Origin: Lysinibacillus sp. B2A1
GTDB lineage: Bacteria; Bacillota; Bacilli; Bacillales_A; Planococcaceae
Direction: 5' to 3'
DNA length: 64,000 bases
Assembly (NCBI GenBank): GCA_002973635.1
Contig: CP027224.1
Location: 4,886,001-4,950,000 of the forward strand
A program made the translations under genes and the position numbers. Of the stretch, positions 42,887 to 52,991 are shown piece by piece; within the stretch, counting starts at the first letter, position 1, and the number at the start of each line of letters is the position of its first letter. The notes below the pieces were generated by a model that saw only the letters and a program-made list of their open reading frames with translations, had not been told where the DNA came from and ran no database searches.

Positions 42887-45800
42887 ATGACACTTTCTCA
42901 TGAACAAAAACTACAATTTCAAAGTAAAATTGATACTGCACCAAAAGCTATTCAACCAATAGCTACAGCATTGCTTCAATATATGGATACACGTGATTAC
43001 AATATTGAGCAGCAAATTGCTGATTTGAATATCACAACACTAGAGGAGCTTTTTACAGGTCCACTATTTGATGTACTAATACTTTTTTCTTCACAAGAGC
43101 GTGCACAAAATATTAAGAAGCTAGCATTACGGTATGATACAGCAATGTTTCAGACTGGTATTTTGCGTAGATCATTTCGTTCAGCACAACCAGTACAAGA
43201 TCACCTTTATCAATGCCTACAATTAATTGAAGAAATGCTAACATTTGAAGAAATCAATTTACAGGAATTATTGATGAATCACAATCAATATGAACATGGT
43301 ACATACCCTAACTATAGCTCCTATGTGATTAAACAAGAGAATGTAAAGGTAATGCCATTTAATGTTTTTGAGCAATTGCTTGCTGAAGAACTATCATCAC
43401 AAAACTCAGCGATTGAGGAAGTGATTGAAAATATACTATTTGATGAACATCAAAGTAGCTTTTTTGGCTACCCACTGATAAGAGGGATTTTTAAATCAAC
43501 CAATAGTCGTCTGCATGAGGCACTTGGTAAACTATTAGTTGCGGCAGCACGTCAAGAGGGGCTACGTCAAGCTATTGTTGAAAATATTGATCATGGTACC
43601 CTGGATGCACAGCTTACAATTATGAAGCTTATTCAAGAGCACCAGCTAACTCGCTTCTCTTCAGTTATTCGTGCTGTCGATACATGGATGGGACTTGGCT
43701 ATAATAGCTTTGAAAATCAAAAAATTACTGAGGAAGTACTATCACTAGCGATTCAAGCAATTGAAGACGATAATTTCACAAAGGAACTACTGCAAAGCGA
43801 GCGAACAATAGATATATATGTAGCTCTATGGGCAATCTCTACAAAAGATTACACGCAGCTTGATACGGTTTTACCAGATCTACTAGGACGTGAAAAGCAT
43901 GTCCAGCTTACAACGCTTGCATTCTTAAAAAATCTAGGGAAAACTTCCTTTACTGCACAGTTTGTCAAAGATATCATTTTAACAACAAAGGATATTGAGC
44001 TCTTTACTTTTGCTTGGGGAAATTTCATCCATGTAAATAACTATATTAATAGTGAATATGCTAGGGATAACGATTGGGTTAAAGATTTACAAACGTACAT
44101 GCAAGAAAATGCGCAGCTTCAAAACATTGAATATCTGCTATTTGATCAGCTCGAATGGGCAAAGAGTGAGGTTTCAAAGGATGGTCTAACAATTGCAGGA
44201 AAACCTCTATCCTTCGTATATGCGCATTTATCTTTAGAGGACATTATTTCAACACAAATTATTTTGGCCCATCATTTACAAGAGGAAGAGTTATTTCAAC
44301 GTATTATTGCGAGTGCAGATGCCTTCTCACCTACTAGCAGAATTGGGCTTCTTAATATTTATTGCCTTGATAATTCTACACAAGGAAAGCGTGATTTTCT
44401 TTTTAGCTCTTTACGAGATCGAAGCTCCATAAATCGGTCCCTTGCACTAAAAAAGATACAGCTATTAACACCAACAGATCATGAAACTTTAAAAATAGAG
44501 GATCTTTTAGCAAATAAGTCAGGCTCACTTCGTAAAGAGGCAATTTCTCTCTTAAAGCTACAGTCACAGGAGAAAATATTGCAAAGTGCCGAACGACTTA
44601 TACAAGACAAGAAGCAATTAAAGCGACTTGGAGGACTTGAGTTGTTATTAGAAGCCTCAAAAGAATATCACTTATCGAATGATCAAATTACGGCTTTATG
44701 CGAAACACTACCGAAAGTTACTGCAACTGAGCAAGTGCTTTTAGATCAATTATTAACAGACGATGTTCCAGAATATAATGAGGAAAACGGCTTCGGCTTA
44801 TATACACCACACCCTCCTATTCAATACCAGAACGTTGCAAATATTGATATTAAGATGGACGCTGAGGATGCTTGGAAGCAGCTAATTCCATTCTATTTGC
44901 AGGGGCAAATGCCACTTGAGAGGTTTTTTGACTATGATGTTGATAAACTTTTAGCAAAGCTTGAGCAGCTGATTCAATTAATTGATGCTCATGCCCATTA
45001 TGAGTATGAGACATATCAATGGAATGATACGACAATTACAACAACGTTAGGACAAGACTACAGCGTTATAGCTTCCAAAAAAGGGAATAACAAAAACGCA
45101 AGTCTTGACGTCTATCCAATACCTGAGGAAATCATTCAGTGGATAAAAACAGAAAAATTCAGCGCTGAGGATTTAGCTTATTTCAACTTTTACAGTAATC
45201 TATCTGAATACCCTGCGGCACATGAAATTAGCGAAGCAGCACACGCTCTTATAGCGCCAATCCTTAACTATGCACAAATAAAAGAATATATTGCTAAGTT
45301 CAATGCGTTAAAGCATGAGCAAACACTGGAGGAAATTTTCACTGTACTTTCACAGGATTTAGACAAATTATCTGGGGAGCAGGACCTTCATAAACAAGCT
45401 GTCACACTTTTAGAACAACATTCACAGGGATTTAATGCTTTTGAGCAAGCAATCGGTATAATGCTTCAGCTTTTATCTCAAATACCATCTAAACAGTGGA
45501 AGCTAGAAGTAAGAGACAAGGGGTATTATTATTATCGTTCTACTTCCACTATAGTAGATTTAGATGTGATCGACGCCTTTGTTGATCGATGCTTCTCAGA
45601 TTATACGACCTATAGCGAGTATGTTAAAATCCTTGCTATTAACGAAGAATTAACAAAACGTATGCAGAAGGAACAATACAGCCCTAGTATATACAATTTA
45701 AGTTTATTCCGTTATTTGGATGCTATTCAGGCAGGTTTATTCACACAGGATCATTTATTTGAGGCCATTTTCACGAATACATTAGCCTCCGATATATTGA

Positions 45801-47977
45801 TTGCACCTAACAAATTAATCGAAAACTATCAAAAGTCATTTGAGGATCTATCGAATCTTCTTGCTATACGTGAGCAGGCCATCAATCGAATTTTAGAGAT
45901 TGAGCTTATGCGCGGCGATATTCCTACGGCCGTAACGAAGCTAGCGAGTAGTATATCCTATATAGAGGGTATTGAGTATTTCTTTAAAATTTTACAGGCA
46001 CTTGATGGAGAAAAGCTTGCGCGAGGCTATATTTGGCAGGCAGAAACGAAAAAGGATGTTTTCTCACGTCTTCTTGCAAACTGCTATCCTAAAAAAGAGG
46101 AAACCGCACAGCATTTAAAAGATGCCTGGGAAAAAACAAATATTTCAAAAGAACGTTTAATTGAAGCAATGATGTATAATCAGCATTGGATAGATCTAGT
46201 TAGTGAAGTAATTGGCTGGGAAGGCTTAAAAGAATCTGCATGGTACTTTATCGCTCATACAACTGACTATTTATCGGATTTTGCTAAAGATCAAATTGCG
46301 CTCTTCACAAGTATCACTGCTGACGACTTCCGAGATGGCGCATTTGATTTAAGCTGGTTCCAAAGTGCCTATCAAACAATTGGCGCAAAAAATTTCAAGC
46401 TTGTTTATGATGCAGCAAAATATGCATCAGAAGGAGCAAATCATCGTCGTGCCCAGCTTTATGCTGATACTGCAATTGGCAAACTAAGCCCAAAACCATT
46501 AATAAAGGAAATCCAAGACAAACGTAATAAAGACAAGCTTCGTGCACTTGGCCTTATCCCATTAAAAAAATCGGATGAAAAGGACGCTCTAACACGCTAT
46601 CAGTTTATCCAACAATTTTTAAAGGAAAGTAAGCAATTTGGAGCACAGCGCCGTGCAAGCGAAGCACGAGCAGCAAGTATTGCACTCGAAAATCTAGCAC
46701 GCAATGCTGGTGATGGAGAAACAACAAGATTTACATGGCGAATGGAGCTATCCGCATTTCATGAAATGAAGCATTTATTTAAAGCACAGCCAATCGAGCA
46801 TATTACGGCACATTTGCAAATTGAAGATGACGCTGATGTGGAAATTATCGTGACTAAGGATGGGAAGCGTCTTAAAAATATTCCTACAGCATTGAAGAAA
46901 AATGCACAGGTCATTGCATTACAAGAGGCACGAAAAGAGCTGAAGGAGCAATACAAGCGAGCACGCCCTGCGCTTGAACAGGCGATGGAATTAGAAACAG
47001 TCTTCCATGCTGAAGAGCTTATCAATTTATTAAAGCACCCGATTCTAGCCCCTCTTTTACAAAAGCTTGTCTTTAAAAGCGATGTATATATAGGAATGCT
47101 CACTTCAAAGGGCATAAGGCTACTATCAGGTGACATCATTTCACTTGCACCAATGACAGCATTAAAGATTGCCCATCCATATCACCTACTAGAAAGTGGT
47201 CAATGGCGTCAATGGCAGGCTTATATGTTTGAGCACAAAATAAAGCAGCCGTTTAAGCAAGTTTTCCGTGAGCTATATGTAATAAACGAAGATGAAAAAG
47301 GGCAAAAAAGATCATTACGCTATGCAGGACATCAAGTAAATCCATCTCAAACGGTAGCCCTCTTAAAAACAAGAGGCTGGCAAATTAGTTATGATGAAGG
47401 ACCACGTAAAGTGTATTATAAGGAAAATATTGTGGCCTCGTTATATGCGCAGGCAGATTGGTTTACGCCAGCAGAAATTGAAGCGCCAGCAATTGAGGGT
47501 GTTTATTTCTATAATCGTTTAACCGGCAAAAGCATAGTACTAGATGATATACCTGCAGCGATTTTCTCTGAGATTATGCGAGATATCGATCTCGTTGTCA
47601 GTGTTGCGCATGTTGGTGGCGTAGATCCCGAGGCAAGTCATTCTACCGTTGAAATGCGTGCTGTGATTGTAGAAGAATTAGCAAAGCTATTAAAACTTAC
47701 AAATGTCGAAGTAAAAAAACAGCATGCACTTATAGAAGGTAAACTTGCTAGCTATTCACTGCATTTAGGCAGTGGTGTTGTCCATCAAATGGGTGGCTCA
47801 ATGATTCCAATAATTGCTGTACAAGCGCAGCACCGTGGACGCATTTTCTTACCAATGGTGGATGATGACCCTCGTACAGCAGAAATCATGTCGAAGTTAT
47901 TACTACTAAGTGAAGATACTAAAATTAAGGATCCTGCCATTTTAGGGCATATCCGTAGCTACGAACAACAGCGTTAA
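42887..47977 (+). CDS. Giant DUF4132-like protein
   Basis: This 1696-residue cytosolic protein has no signal peptide or membrane segment. The N-terminal two-thirds look like alpha-helical repeats (HEAT-like) with leucine-rich helices. The C-terminal third (about 1240-1690) resembles DUF4132 (MolR/YehI-type), with FTWRMELSAFHEMKHLF, the block MTALKIAHPYHLLESGQWRQWQ, and GVYFYNRLTGKSIVLDDIP. I chose ATG 42887, six bases after AAGGAGG, over the longer frame at 42869. The molecular function of DUF4132 proteins is unknown. It faces the ATPase-TOPRIM operon across a terminator. Confidence 0.82.
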   Translation: MTLSHEQKLQFQSKIDTAPKAIQPIATALLQYMDTRDYNIEQQIADLNITTLEELFTGPLFDVLILFSSQERAQNIKKLALRYDTAMFQTGILRRSFRSAQPVQDHLYQCLQLIEEMLTFEEINLQELLMNHNQYEHGTYPNYSSYVIKQENVKVMPFNVFEQLLAEELSSQNSAIEEVIENILFDEHQSSFFGYPLIRGIFKSTNSRLHEALGKLLVAAARQEGLRQAIVENIDHGTLDAQLTIMKLIQEHQLTRFSSVIRAVDTWMGLGYNSFENQKITEEVLSLAIQAIEDDNFTKELLQSERTIDIYVALWAISTKDYTQLDTVLPDLLGREKHVQLTTLAFLKNLGKTSFTAQFVKDIILTTKDIELFTFAWGNFIHVNNYINSEYARDNDWVKDLQTYMQENAQLQNIEYLLFDQLEWAKSEVSKDGLTIAGKPLSFVYAHLSLEDIISTQIILAHHLQEEELFQRIIASADAFSPTSRIGLLNIYCLDNSTQGKRDFLFSSLRDRSSINRSLALKKIQLLTPTDHETLKIEDLLANKSGSLRKEAISLLKLQSQEKILQSAERLIQDKKQLKRLGGLELLLEASKEYHLSNDQITALCETLPKVTATEQVLLDQLLTDDVPEYNEENGFGLYTPHPPIQYQNVANIDIKMDAEDAWKQLIPFYLQGQMPLERFFDYDVDKLLAKLEQLIQLIDAHAHYEYETYQWNDTTITTTLGQDYSVIASKKGNNKNASLDVYPIPEEIIQWIKTEKFSAEDLAYFNFYSNLSEYPAAHEISEAAHALIAPILNYAQIKEYIAKFNALKHEQTLEEIFTVLSQDLDKLSGEQDLHKQAVTLLEQHSQGFNAFEQAIGIMLQLLSQIPSKQWKLEVRDKGYYYYRSTSTIVDLDVIDAFVDRCFSDYTTYSEYVKILAINEELTKRMQKEQYSPSIYNLSLFRYLDAIQAGLFTQDHLFEAIFTNTLASDILIAPNKLIENYQKSFEDLSNLLAIREQAINRILEIELMRGDIPTAVTKLASSISYIEGIEYFFKILQALDGEKLARGYIWQAETKKDVFSRLLANCYPKKEETAQHLKDAWEKTNISKERLIEAMMYNQHWIDLVSEVIGWEGLKESAWYFIAHTTDYLSDFAKDQIALFTSITADDFRDGAFDLSWFQSAYQTIGAKNFKLVYDAAKYASEGANHRRAQLYADTAIGKLSPKPLIKEIQDKRNKDKLRALGLIPLKKSDEKDALTRYQFIQQFLKESKQFGAQRRASEARAASIALENLARNAGDGETTRFTWRMELSAFHEMKHLFKAQPIEHITAHLQIEDDADVEIIVTKDGKRLKNIPTALKKNAQVIALQEARKELKEQYKRARPALEQAMELETVFHAEELINLLKHPILAPLLQKLVFKSDVYIGMLTSKGIRLLSGDIISLAPMTALKIAHPYHLLESGQWRQWQAYMFEHKIKQPFKQVFRELYVINEDEKGQKRSLRYAGHQVNPSQTVALLKTRGWQISYDEGPRKVYYKENIVASLYAQADWFTPAEIEAPAIEGVYFYNRLTGKSIVLDDIPAAIFSEIMRDIDLVVSVAHVGGVDPEASHSTVEMRAVIVEELAKLLKLTNVEVKKQHALIEGKLASYSLHLGSGVVHQMGGSMIPIIAVQAQHRGRIFLPMVDDDPRTAEIMSKLLLLSEDTKIKDPAILGHIRSYEQQR

Positions 47978-48010
47978 CTTGTGCACACAATAGGCTGTTA
48001 ACATTATAAA

Positions 48011-48045
48011 GTGCCCTCTTTCAACATTGGAGGGCACATTTTATT
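48011..48045. terminator. Terminator between the giant gene and the TOPRIM gene
   Basis: GTGCCCTC pairs with GAGGGCAC, followed by ATTTTATT; AT-rich on both sides. It lies 33 bases after the giant gene and at the stop codon of the convergent gene. Confidence 0.75.
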
Positions 48046-48772
48046 GTACATCAGATTTAATCATTTCAAATAACAACGGGACATTGGTGCCTCTTTGCAA
48101 GGAATGACAGCCATCCATTAAAAATGCCCAGCTTTTTTTCATTTTTTCTCTATATGGCAGCTCTGGACTAACTGGTAGAAATCCTCTTAAATACTCCTCA
48201 ATATTGCCGGTGAGATTATCCATAAAATCATCCGCCTTTTGCACTTTTTCTGTTGGAATCTCATTGCGCTCATCCCATAATACATGCTCTAAGTTTGTAG
48301 AAAAATAAAATAATTGATAGGGAACTTTTAAACGATTAATGCTGAAGTGATCATTCGCCACTAATATCCTAGCATTATTCGCCTTCATTTCATTACGTTG
48401 CTCAATTTGCTCCTTGCGTTTATCCGAATTCACTAAGATTGAATCCTCTGTATAAAACAAATTTTGCTCAATATCCTCTTTCACCTTAACAAATTCGGGT
48501 GCAATAAAGCATCCATCTGCATCTGTGATATGAACAACTGCAGTTAAATCCTTTGCTAAAAATTTATATTTAGTTAAATAGCTCTGGATTACTTTAAAAA
48601 CGCTATTTTTAATATTGGGAATGCGCTTATTGGCATCCCACTTTGTCAAAATATCCTCACGCTGAACGTCAAAGCGAATCATCGAATTTGCAAAATATTC
48701 TTCTAAATAATCCTCTAGGATAATCTGTTCTGTCTGTCCCTCAACAATGATTAGGAGAACTTTTTTAGTCAT
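48041..48772 (-). CDS. TOPRIM-like effector of an ATPase-TOPRIM pair
   Basis: This 243-residue soluble protein has a TOPRIM-like layout: the first strand and glutamate in LLIIVEGQTE (E11), and the DxD motif in HITDADGCFI (D84, D86). Such proteins (DUF4435/RloB-like) work as nucleases with AAA ATPases in OLD, AbiL and PARIS-type anti-phage systems. The ATG at 48772 overlaps the ATPase gene by eight bases (ATGACTAA), so they are coupled; the longer frame to 48799 is unlikely. Nuclease activity is inferred. Confidence 0.7.
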   Translation of the reverse strand: MTKKVLLIIVEGQTEQIILEDYLEEYFANSMIRFDVQREDILTKWDANKRIPNIKNSVFKVIQSYLTKYKFLAKDLTAVVHITDADGCFIAPEFVKVKEDIEQNLFYTEDSILVNSDKRKEQIEQRNEMKANNARILVANDHFSINRLKVPYQLFYFSTNLEHVLWDERNEIPTEKVQKADDFMDNLTGNIEEYLRGFLPVSPELPYREKMKKSWAFLMDGCHSLQRGTNVPLLFEMIKSDVQ

Positions 48773-50102
48773 GCTGCACACCTGCTTTTCTAAATGCACG
48801 CTTCATTTTAAATGATTTTGTTTCCTTATAAACTTCCTCATCCTGACCACCAAGTTGGATAGCACGCAGGTAGACATCCCTAGCATTATTTACTTCTTTT
48901 ATTCCTTTTAGCTGCATATAGCGATGATCTTCATTTGTTGTTGTAAACCATAAATTTTTAATGGCTAGCACCTCTAACACACGTAGATTATGGGATGTAA
49001 AGATAAGCTGACCTTTTCCATCCTCATCTATCACTGTTAACAACTCACCTAACAAATATTCAAAAACACCAGAATCTAATTCATCAATGACAACACATGC
49101 ATTAGGATTGTTGTATACCGCAATAAGCAAGCTAAGAACAGCAATGATTTTTAATATCCCCTCTGACTCTGTCCGAAGAGGTAATTCACGTTCTCCTCGC
49201 TTTGATAAAAATTCAAAACGAACCCCTTTTGCTCCACTATCCATCGTTTGTTTCGTAATAACATTAATCTTTATAGTCAGACCAGGGATAATTGCTGACA
49301 ATACTTGATTACTTTGTTCGACAACCTCACATAACACAGAGAAGGTCTCTTCTGGCAAGACAGCTGGTCCCTTTAAATCATATGGTATTAAGCCTCTAGT
49401 TTTCTCTAAATGGATACTAAAAGGCATGATTCGCTCTTCAAACAAAGGTGCGATATTTTGATTATTCACAACATGTAAATCTTGATTAAAATCAATCGCT
49501 ACATTTTGAAGGAGCTGCATCTCAAGCTCCGAAAGCCTTTCTTGTAATAAAAGCCTTAAATCTTTATGAAAAATAAAGGACATATATTGCCTTTTGGCTA
49601 ATTGCTGAACAACCAGCAATTGAATACGTGCTTTTTCATTCAAATCCGAAAGTTTGGCGTTACGAATCTGTACATCGTCTTCTGTAATAGCAATTAATAT
49701 CTTGGTACGTTTGCCCTTGTCATTTTCTCGATACGTAAGCCTTTCATGAACTGTGTATAGTCGATGCTCATCCTCTTTTAGCTCTACATAATAGTTAATA
49801 AAAAATGTACCAAACTGATTTTCCACAAGAAATTCAAAATCTATGCTAGCTTTACCCTCTCCCGCCATAACTAAGCGTTTTTCTTGTACAGGTAATTTCA
49901 CTTCTGCTATCCAGCCTGAAATTAGTGCTTTCAATATACTAAAGGCATCGACAATCGTTGTTTTACCTGAACCATTTTGTCCATATAAACCTACAACATT
50001 AGCCTGTAAAAATGACTCAAAATTTACTGCTATGGATATCTCACCATGACGAACATTTCGTAAATTATGCAATGTTATTTTCTTAATTTTTATAATTGCC
50101 AT
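48765..50102 (-). CDS. AAA/SMC-like ATPase (AAA_15, OLD/RloA-type)
   Basis: This 445-residue ATPase has Walker A GLYGQNGSGKTT (41-49), an LRNVRHG strand before it as in SMC/RecF-type proteins, a signature-like LPLRTESEGILKI (about 310), Walker B CVVIDELDSG and the histidine switch FTSHNLRVLE. The central part (about 100-260) is helical and probably forms the arm. The gene partner has a TOPRIM core. ATPase plus TOPRIM as two genes is the plan of PARIS and AbiL defence systems. I infer this from architecture alone. Confidence 0.78.
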   Translation of the reverse strand: MAIIKIKKITLHNLRNVRHGEISIAVNFESFLQANVVGLYGQNGSGKTTIVDAFSILKALISGWIAEVKLPVQEKRLVMAGEGKASIDFEFLVENQFGTFFINYYVELKEDEHRLYTVHERLTYRENDKGKRTKILIAITEDDVQIRNAKLSDLNEKARIQLLVVQQLAKRQYMSFIFHKDLRLLLQERLSELEMQLLQNVAIDFNQDLHVVNNQNIAPLFEERIMPFSIHLEKTRGLIPYDLKGPAVLPEETFSVLCEVVEQSNQVLSAIIPGLTIKINVITKQTMDSGAKGVRFEFLSKRGERELPLRTESEGILKIIAVLSLLIAVYNNPNACVVIDELDSGVFEYLLGELLTVIDEDGKGQLIFTSHNLRVLEVLAIKNLWFTTTNEDHRYMQLKGIKEVNNARDVYLRAIQLGGQDEEVYKETKSFKMKRAFRKAGVQHD

Positions 50103-50246
50103 TATGCAAACATCCTTTTTTCTCTCATTATAATGAAAATCAGTATATTTTATAACAATTTCAAATTTAAGTTACCTCTAGTTTAAGACCATAAGCGTTT
50201 TGAATATAGGTATATGTTAGAAAAGAATAATGAAAGGTGTGTTTCA

Positions 50247-50558
50247 TTGGTATATCCTAGATTAGCTCCTGATGATTTTAATCAACAGTTCCGACCTGGC
50301 ATGAAAATTTGGGTTACTCTCCCTACTGGCAGAACTGCCGAAATCCAGCTAGATAACGGTCAAATAGTGACAGTAGATGTCAATCAATTTACTGCAGCAG
50401 GGATACCTCCAGGCAGCTCCTATCCTCCATATAATCCACCACCGTATCCACCTCAGCCATATCCGCCACAGCCGCATCCTGGCGGACAATATCCTGGTTT
50501 CCTGGGCTTACCAGGAATGATAGATATGTTTCCTGGCATTTTTGGAAATCCAAGATAA
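50247..50558 (+). CDS. Proline-rich small protein (coat-like)
   Basis: This protein has about 103 residues. The first part (about 1-50; RLAPDDFNQQFRPGMKIWVTLPTGRTAEIQL and DNGQIVTVDVNQF) is a small beta-like domain. A Pro/Tyr repeat comes next (PPYPPQPYPPQPHPGG), then a glycine/phenylalanine tail (GFLGLPGMIDMFPGIFGNP). The TTG at 50247 lies seven bases after AAAGGTG; an ATG at 50214 is the alternative but lacks a ribosome site. The composition resembles coat or exosporium proteins of spores, but the role is not proven. Confidence 0.6.
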   Translation: MVYPRLAPDDFNQQFRPGMKIWVTLPTGRTAEIQLDNGQIVTVDVNQFTAAGIPPGSSYPPYNPPPYPPQPYPPQPHPGGQYPGFLGLPGMIDMFPGIFGNPR

Positions 50559-51107
50559 AACAAAGTAAAAGCTTCCCACAAGTTCTGTTACCAACTAATG
50601 GAAAGATTTTTTATTGAAGATAAAAATAGGCAATATGCTTCATCCAGTTTTATCATAATAATGTATGTAATTTAAAAGACCCAATTTTAAAAATAAAAGA
50701 TGTTTTTCACCAATAATTTAATTCTTTAAAATAACTTCAAGAATATCACTTCTTATAATTAAATATTAATAAAATGTTAAATTTTAGTAAAATTATCAAC
50801 CCAAAATAAAAATCTTCATACTAATAAACCATTTTATTCAATTTTTTTTAAAGATTATAAGTCGAAATAGTAAGTTTTTTGGGTTGTGAATCATTTTTTT
50901 TGGCAGTATAGTTGTTTAATGTCGGGGATGTTTGGATTATTTTCCATTCATAAATATTTTAATAAAAAGGTATACATACCTTCCATGAAAATTACATCAG
51001 GACTGCCAAATGTAATGTTCTCTACTATTTACTTTTGACTATCTCAGCTGCGATTGTCTATTTTTTTACTTAAAATATGTTTTGTATATAATTATAGGAG
51101 GAAGAAC
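50559..51107. other. Long AT-rich intergenic region before the chemoreceptor gene
   Basis: There is no good ORF. The first half is very AT-rich with TTTTTTTT and AAAATAAAAA runs. GGCAGTATAG and GACTGCC (50903-51007) could pair as the base of a large loop, but I see no known riboswitch. AGGAGG at 51095 is the ribosome site for the next gene. Confidence 0.5.
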
Positions 51108-52856
51108 ATGAAGAAAAGTAAGAAACAGCACATGTCCATCAGTAGGAAGTTAACAACTATTGTAATAAGTATTTTATTACTATTTGGATTAGTCAATCTA
51201 GGTCTATCCTATTATATAGTAAAGAATAGTAATTTAAAAGATATGAATCAATCTCTTTTTGATAAAGGAATGATCTTAGCAAAGACTATAGATCTAAAAA
51301 CATTGCAATCTATTATAAAGGAGCCTAATGCTAGTAATCCAGATGTTCTTCGTTTAACAAAAGAAATGGATGATATAAACGATCACTCTGATATTATTAC
51401 AAATCTATACCTTATAACGGTAGATGGAGACAATATAAAAGCGCCTGTTCTATCCTCAAGCATACTGGATTTTGGGGCGGAGTATAACCAAGATATGATA
51501 GCTATGGGCTTATCAGATGACTTTTTAGCAAGAATTAAAGAAATTTTTGACACAAAAGAAGCGACCGCTACAAACATTTATTCAGATGAGTATGGTAGCT
51601 ACAAAACAGGCCTTACACCAATTTTGGATGAAAATGGAACAATCTTAGCCGCATATGCAATTGACTACGATGTATCAATGGTAACGGCTAAGGCGATGTC
51701 AGAGGTATTATGGTTTCTTTTAGTGACAGTGATTTTCTTAATTGGTTCTTCCATTGCTGTTTATACAGTTTTAAAAAGAAAAATAACACCAATTCAGCAT
51801 CTTTCCCTACAATCTAGAAAAGTGGCAGAGGGCAATTTAGAGCTAGAGCCCTTACCTGTGATATCAACAGATGAAGTGGGTCTACTCACAGAAAACTTTA
51901 ATTCTATGATTGAAAATTTGAAAGCAGTTATTAAAAGCACTACAAATGTTTCCGCACGTGTTTCAAACACTGCCAATATATTATCTACCAATATGCAAGA
52001 AGCAACAGATTCATACAATAGTGTAGCTTCATCGATGCAAGAGATTGCTGGAGGTGCTGATTTACAAGTCCAAAAAGCAAAAGAAAGCTCGATTACCATT
52101 GAGGAAATGAGCATGGGTATTCAACGAATTGCCATGACCTCCAATCAAATATCAGAATCCTCAATCCTAGCATCTGAGGAAGCTGAAAAAGGAAATGACT
52201 CGACAAATAAATCTGTAGCTCAAATGAATGCGATTAGTAAAGCAGTGAATCAATCAGCAGCATCCGTAAAAATGCTTGGCGAACATTCAGGTAAAATTGA
52301 AGAAATCGTTGGTATTATTACAGGTATCGCCTCTCAAACGAATTTATTGGCATTGAATGCAGCCATTGAAGCAGCTCGTGCTGGTGAAGCAGGAAGTGGC
52401 TTTGCTGTTGTAGCTGATGAAGTTCGCAAGCTTGCAGAGCAATCTGAGGCATCCGCTCGTGAAATTTCCACGCTTATCTCACATATTCAGCATGATACAA
52501 ATGCATCTGTAAATGTGATGATGCATGCTGTGAAGGAAGTGGATAATGGTCTGGTCATGATTAATGATTCTGAAAAATCATTTAGTCATATTTTAACTTC
52601 AATCCACCATGTTACTGGACAAATACAAGAACTATCCGCAACAATAGAAGAAATGGCCGCCGGTATGGAAGAAGTAACCTTAGCTGTAAAGGATATGGAA
52701 GATTTCTCTGTAGGTTCAAGAGATAATACACGAGCAGTCGCTGAAACTTCTTCTTCTCAACTGAATACCGTACAAAGAGTTTCTGAAGAAGCTCAAGTAT
52801 TAACTGATTTGTCTAGTGAATTATTAAATGTTGTTAACTCATTTGTCGTAAAATAA
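51108..52856 (+). CDS. Methyl-accepting chemotaxis protein
   Basis: This 582-residue receptor has a first membrane helix (about 15-35), an extracellular sensor of about 180 residues with a Cache-like pattern ([23 protein letters not shown]), a second helix (about 217-240; [20 protein letters not shown]), a HAMP domain, and a signalling hairpin. The signalling tip is [22 protein letters not shown], followed by [12 protein letters not shown] chose ATG 51108, six bases after AGGAGG; the frame from 51054 adds a stretch unlikely to be translated. The ligand is unknown. Confidence 0.9.
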   Translation: MKKSKKQHMSISRKLTTIVISILLLFGLVNLGLSYYIVKNSNLKDMNQSLFDKGMILAKTIDLKTLQSIIKEPNASNPDVLRLTKEMDDINDHSDIITNLYLITVDGDNIKAPVLSSSILDFGAEYNQDMIAMGLSDDFLARIKEIFDTKEATATNIYSDEYGSYKTGLTPILDENGTILAAYAIDYDVSMVTAKAMSEVLWFLLVTVIFLIGSSIAVYTVLKRKITPIQHLSLQSRKVAEGNLELEPLPVISTDEVGLLTENFNSMIENLKAVIKSTTNVSARVSNTANILSTNMQEATDSYNSVASSMQEIAGGADLQVQKAKESSITIEEMSMGIQRIAMTSNQISESSILASEEAEKGNDSTNKSVAQMNAISKAVNQSAASVKMLGEHSGKIEEIVGIITGIASQTNLLALNAAIEAARAGEAGSGFAVVADEVRKLAEQSEASAREISTLISHIQHDTNASVNVMMHAVKEVDNGLVMINDSEKSFSHILTSIHHVTGQIQELSATIEEMAAGMEEVTLAVKDMEDFSVGSRDNTRAVAETSSSQLNTVQRVSEEAQVLTDLSSELLNVVNSFVVK

Positions 52857-52991
52857 AATGAAAAGAGTCTTTCTATAAGCAGAAGCTTGTTATCCCGCAG
52901 ATTTATGAACATCTGCGGGAGTTACTCGCTAAAATGAATTTTTAATATTCTGCTTATTGATTTCCCTCTTTGATAATAGGAGTTGTTATGA

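Noticed and set aside
50890..51050. Possible riboswitch before the chemoreceptor gene (c-di-GMP type)
   Set aside because: The conserved core segments are not present; only a weak long-range pairing is seen.
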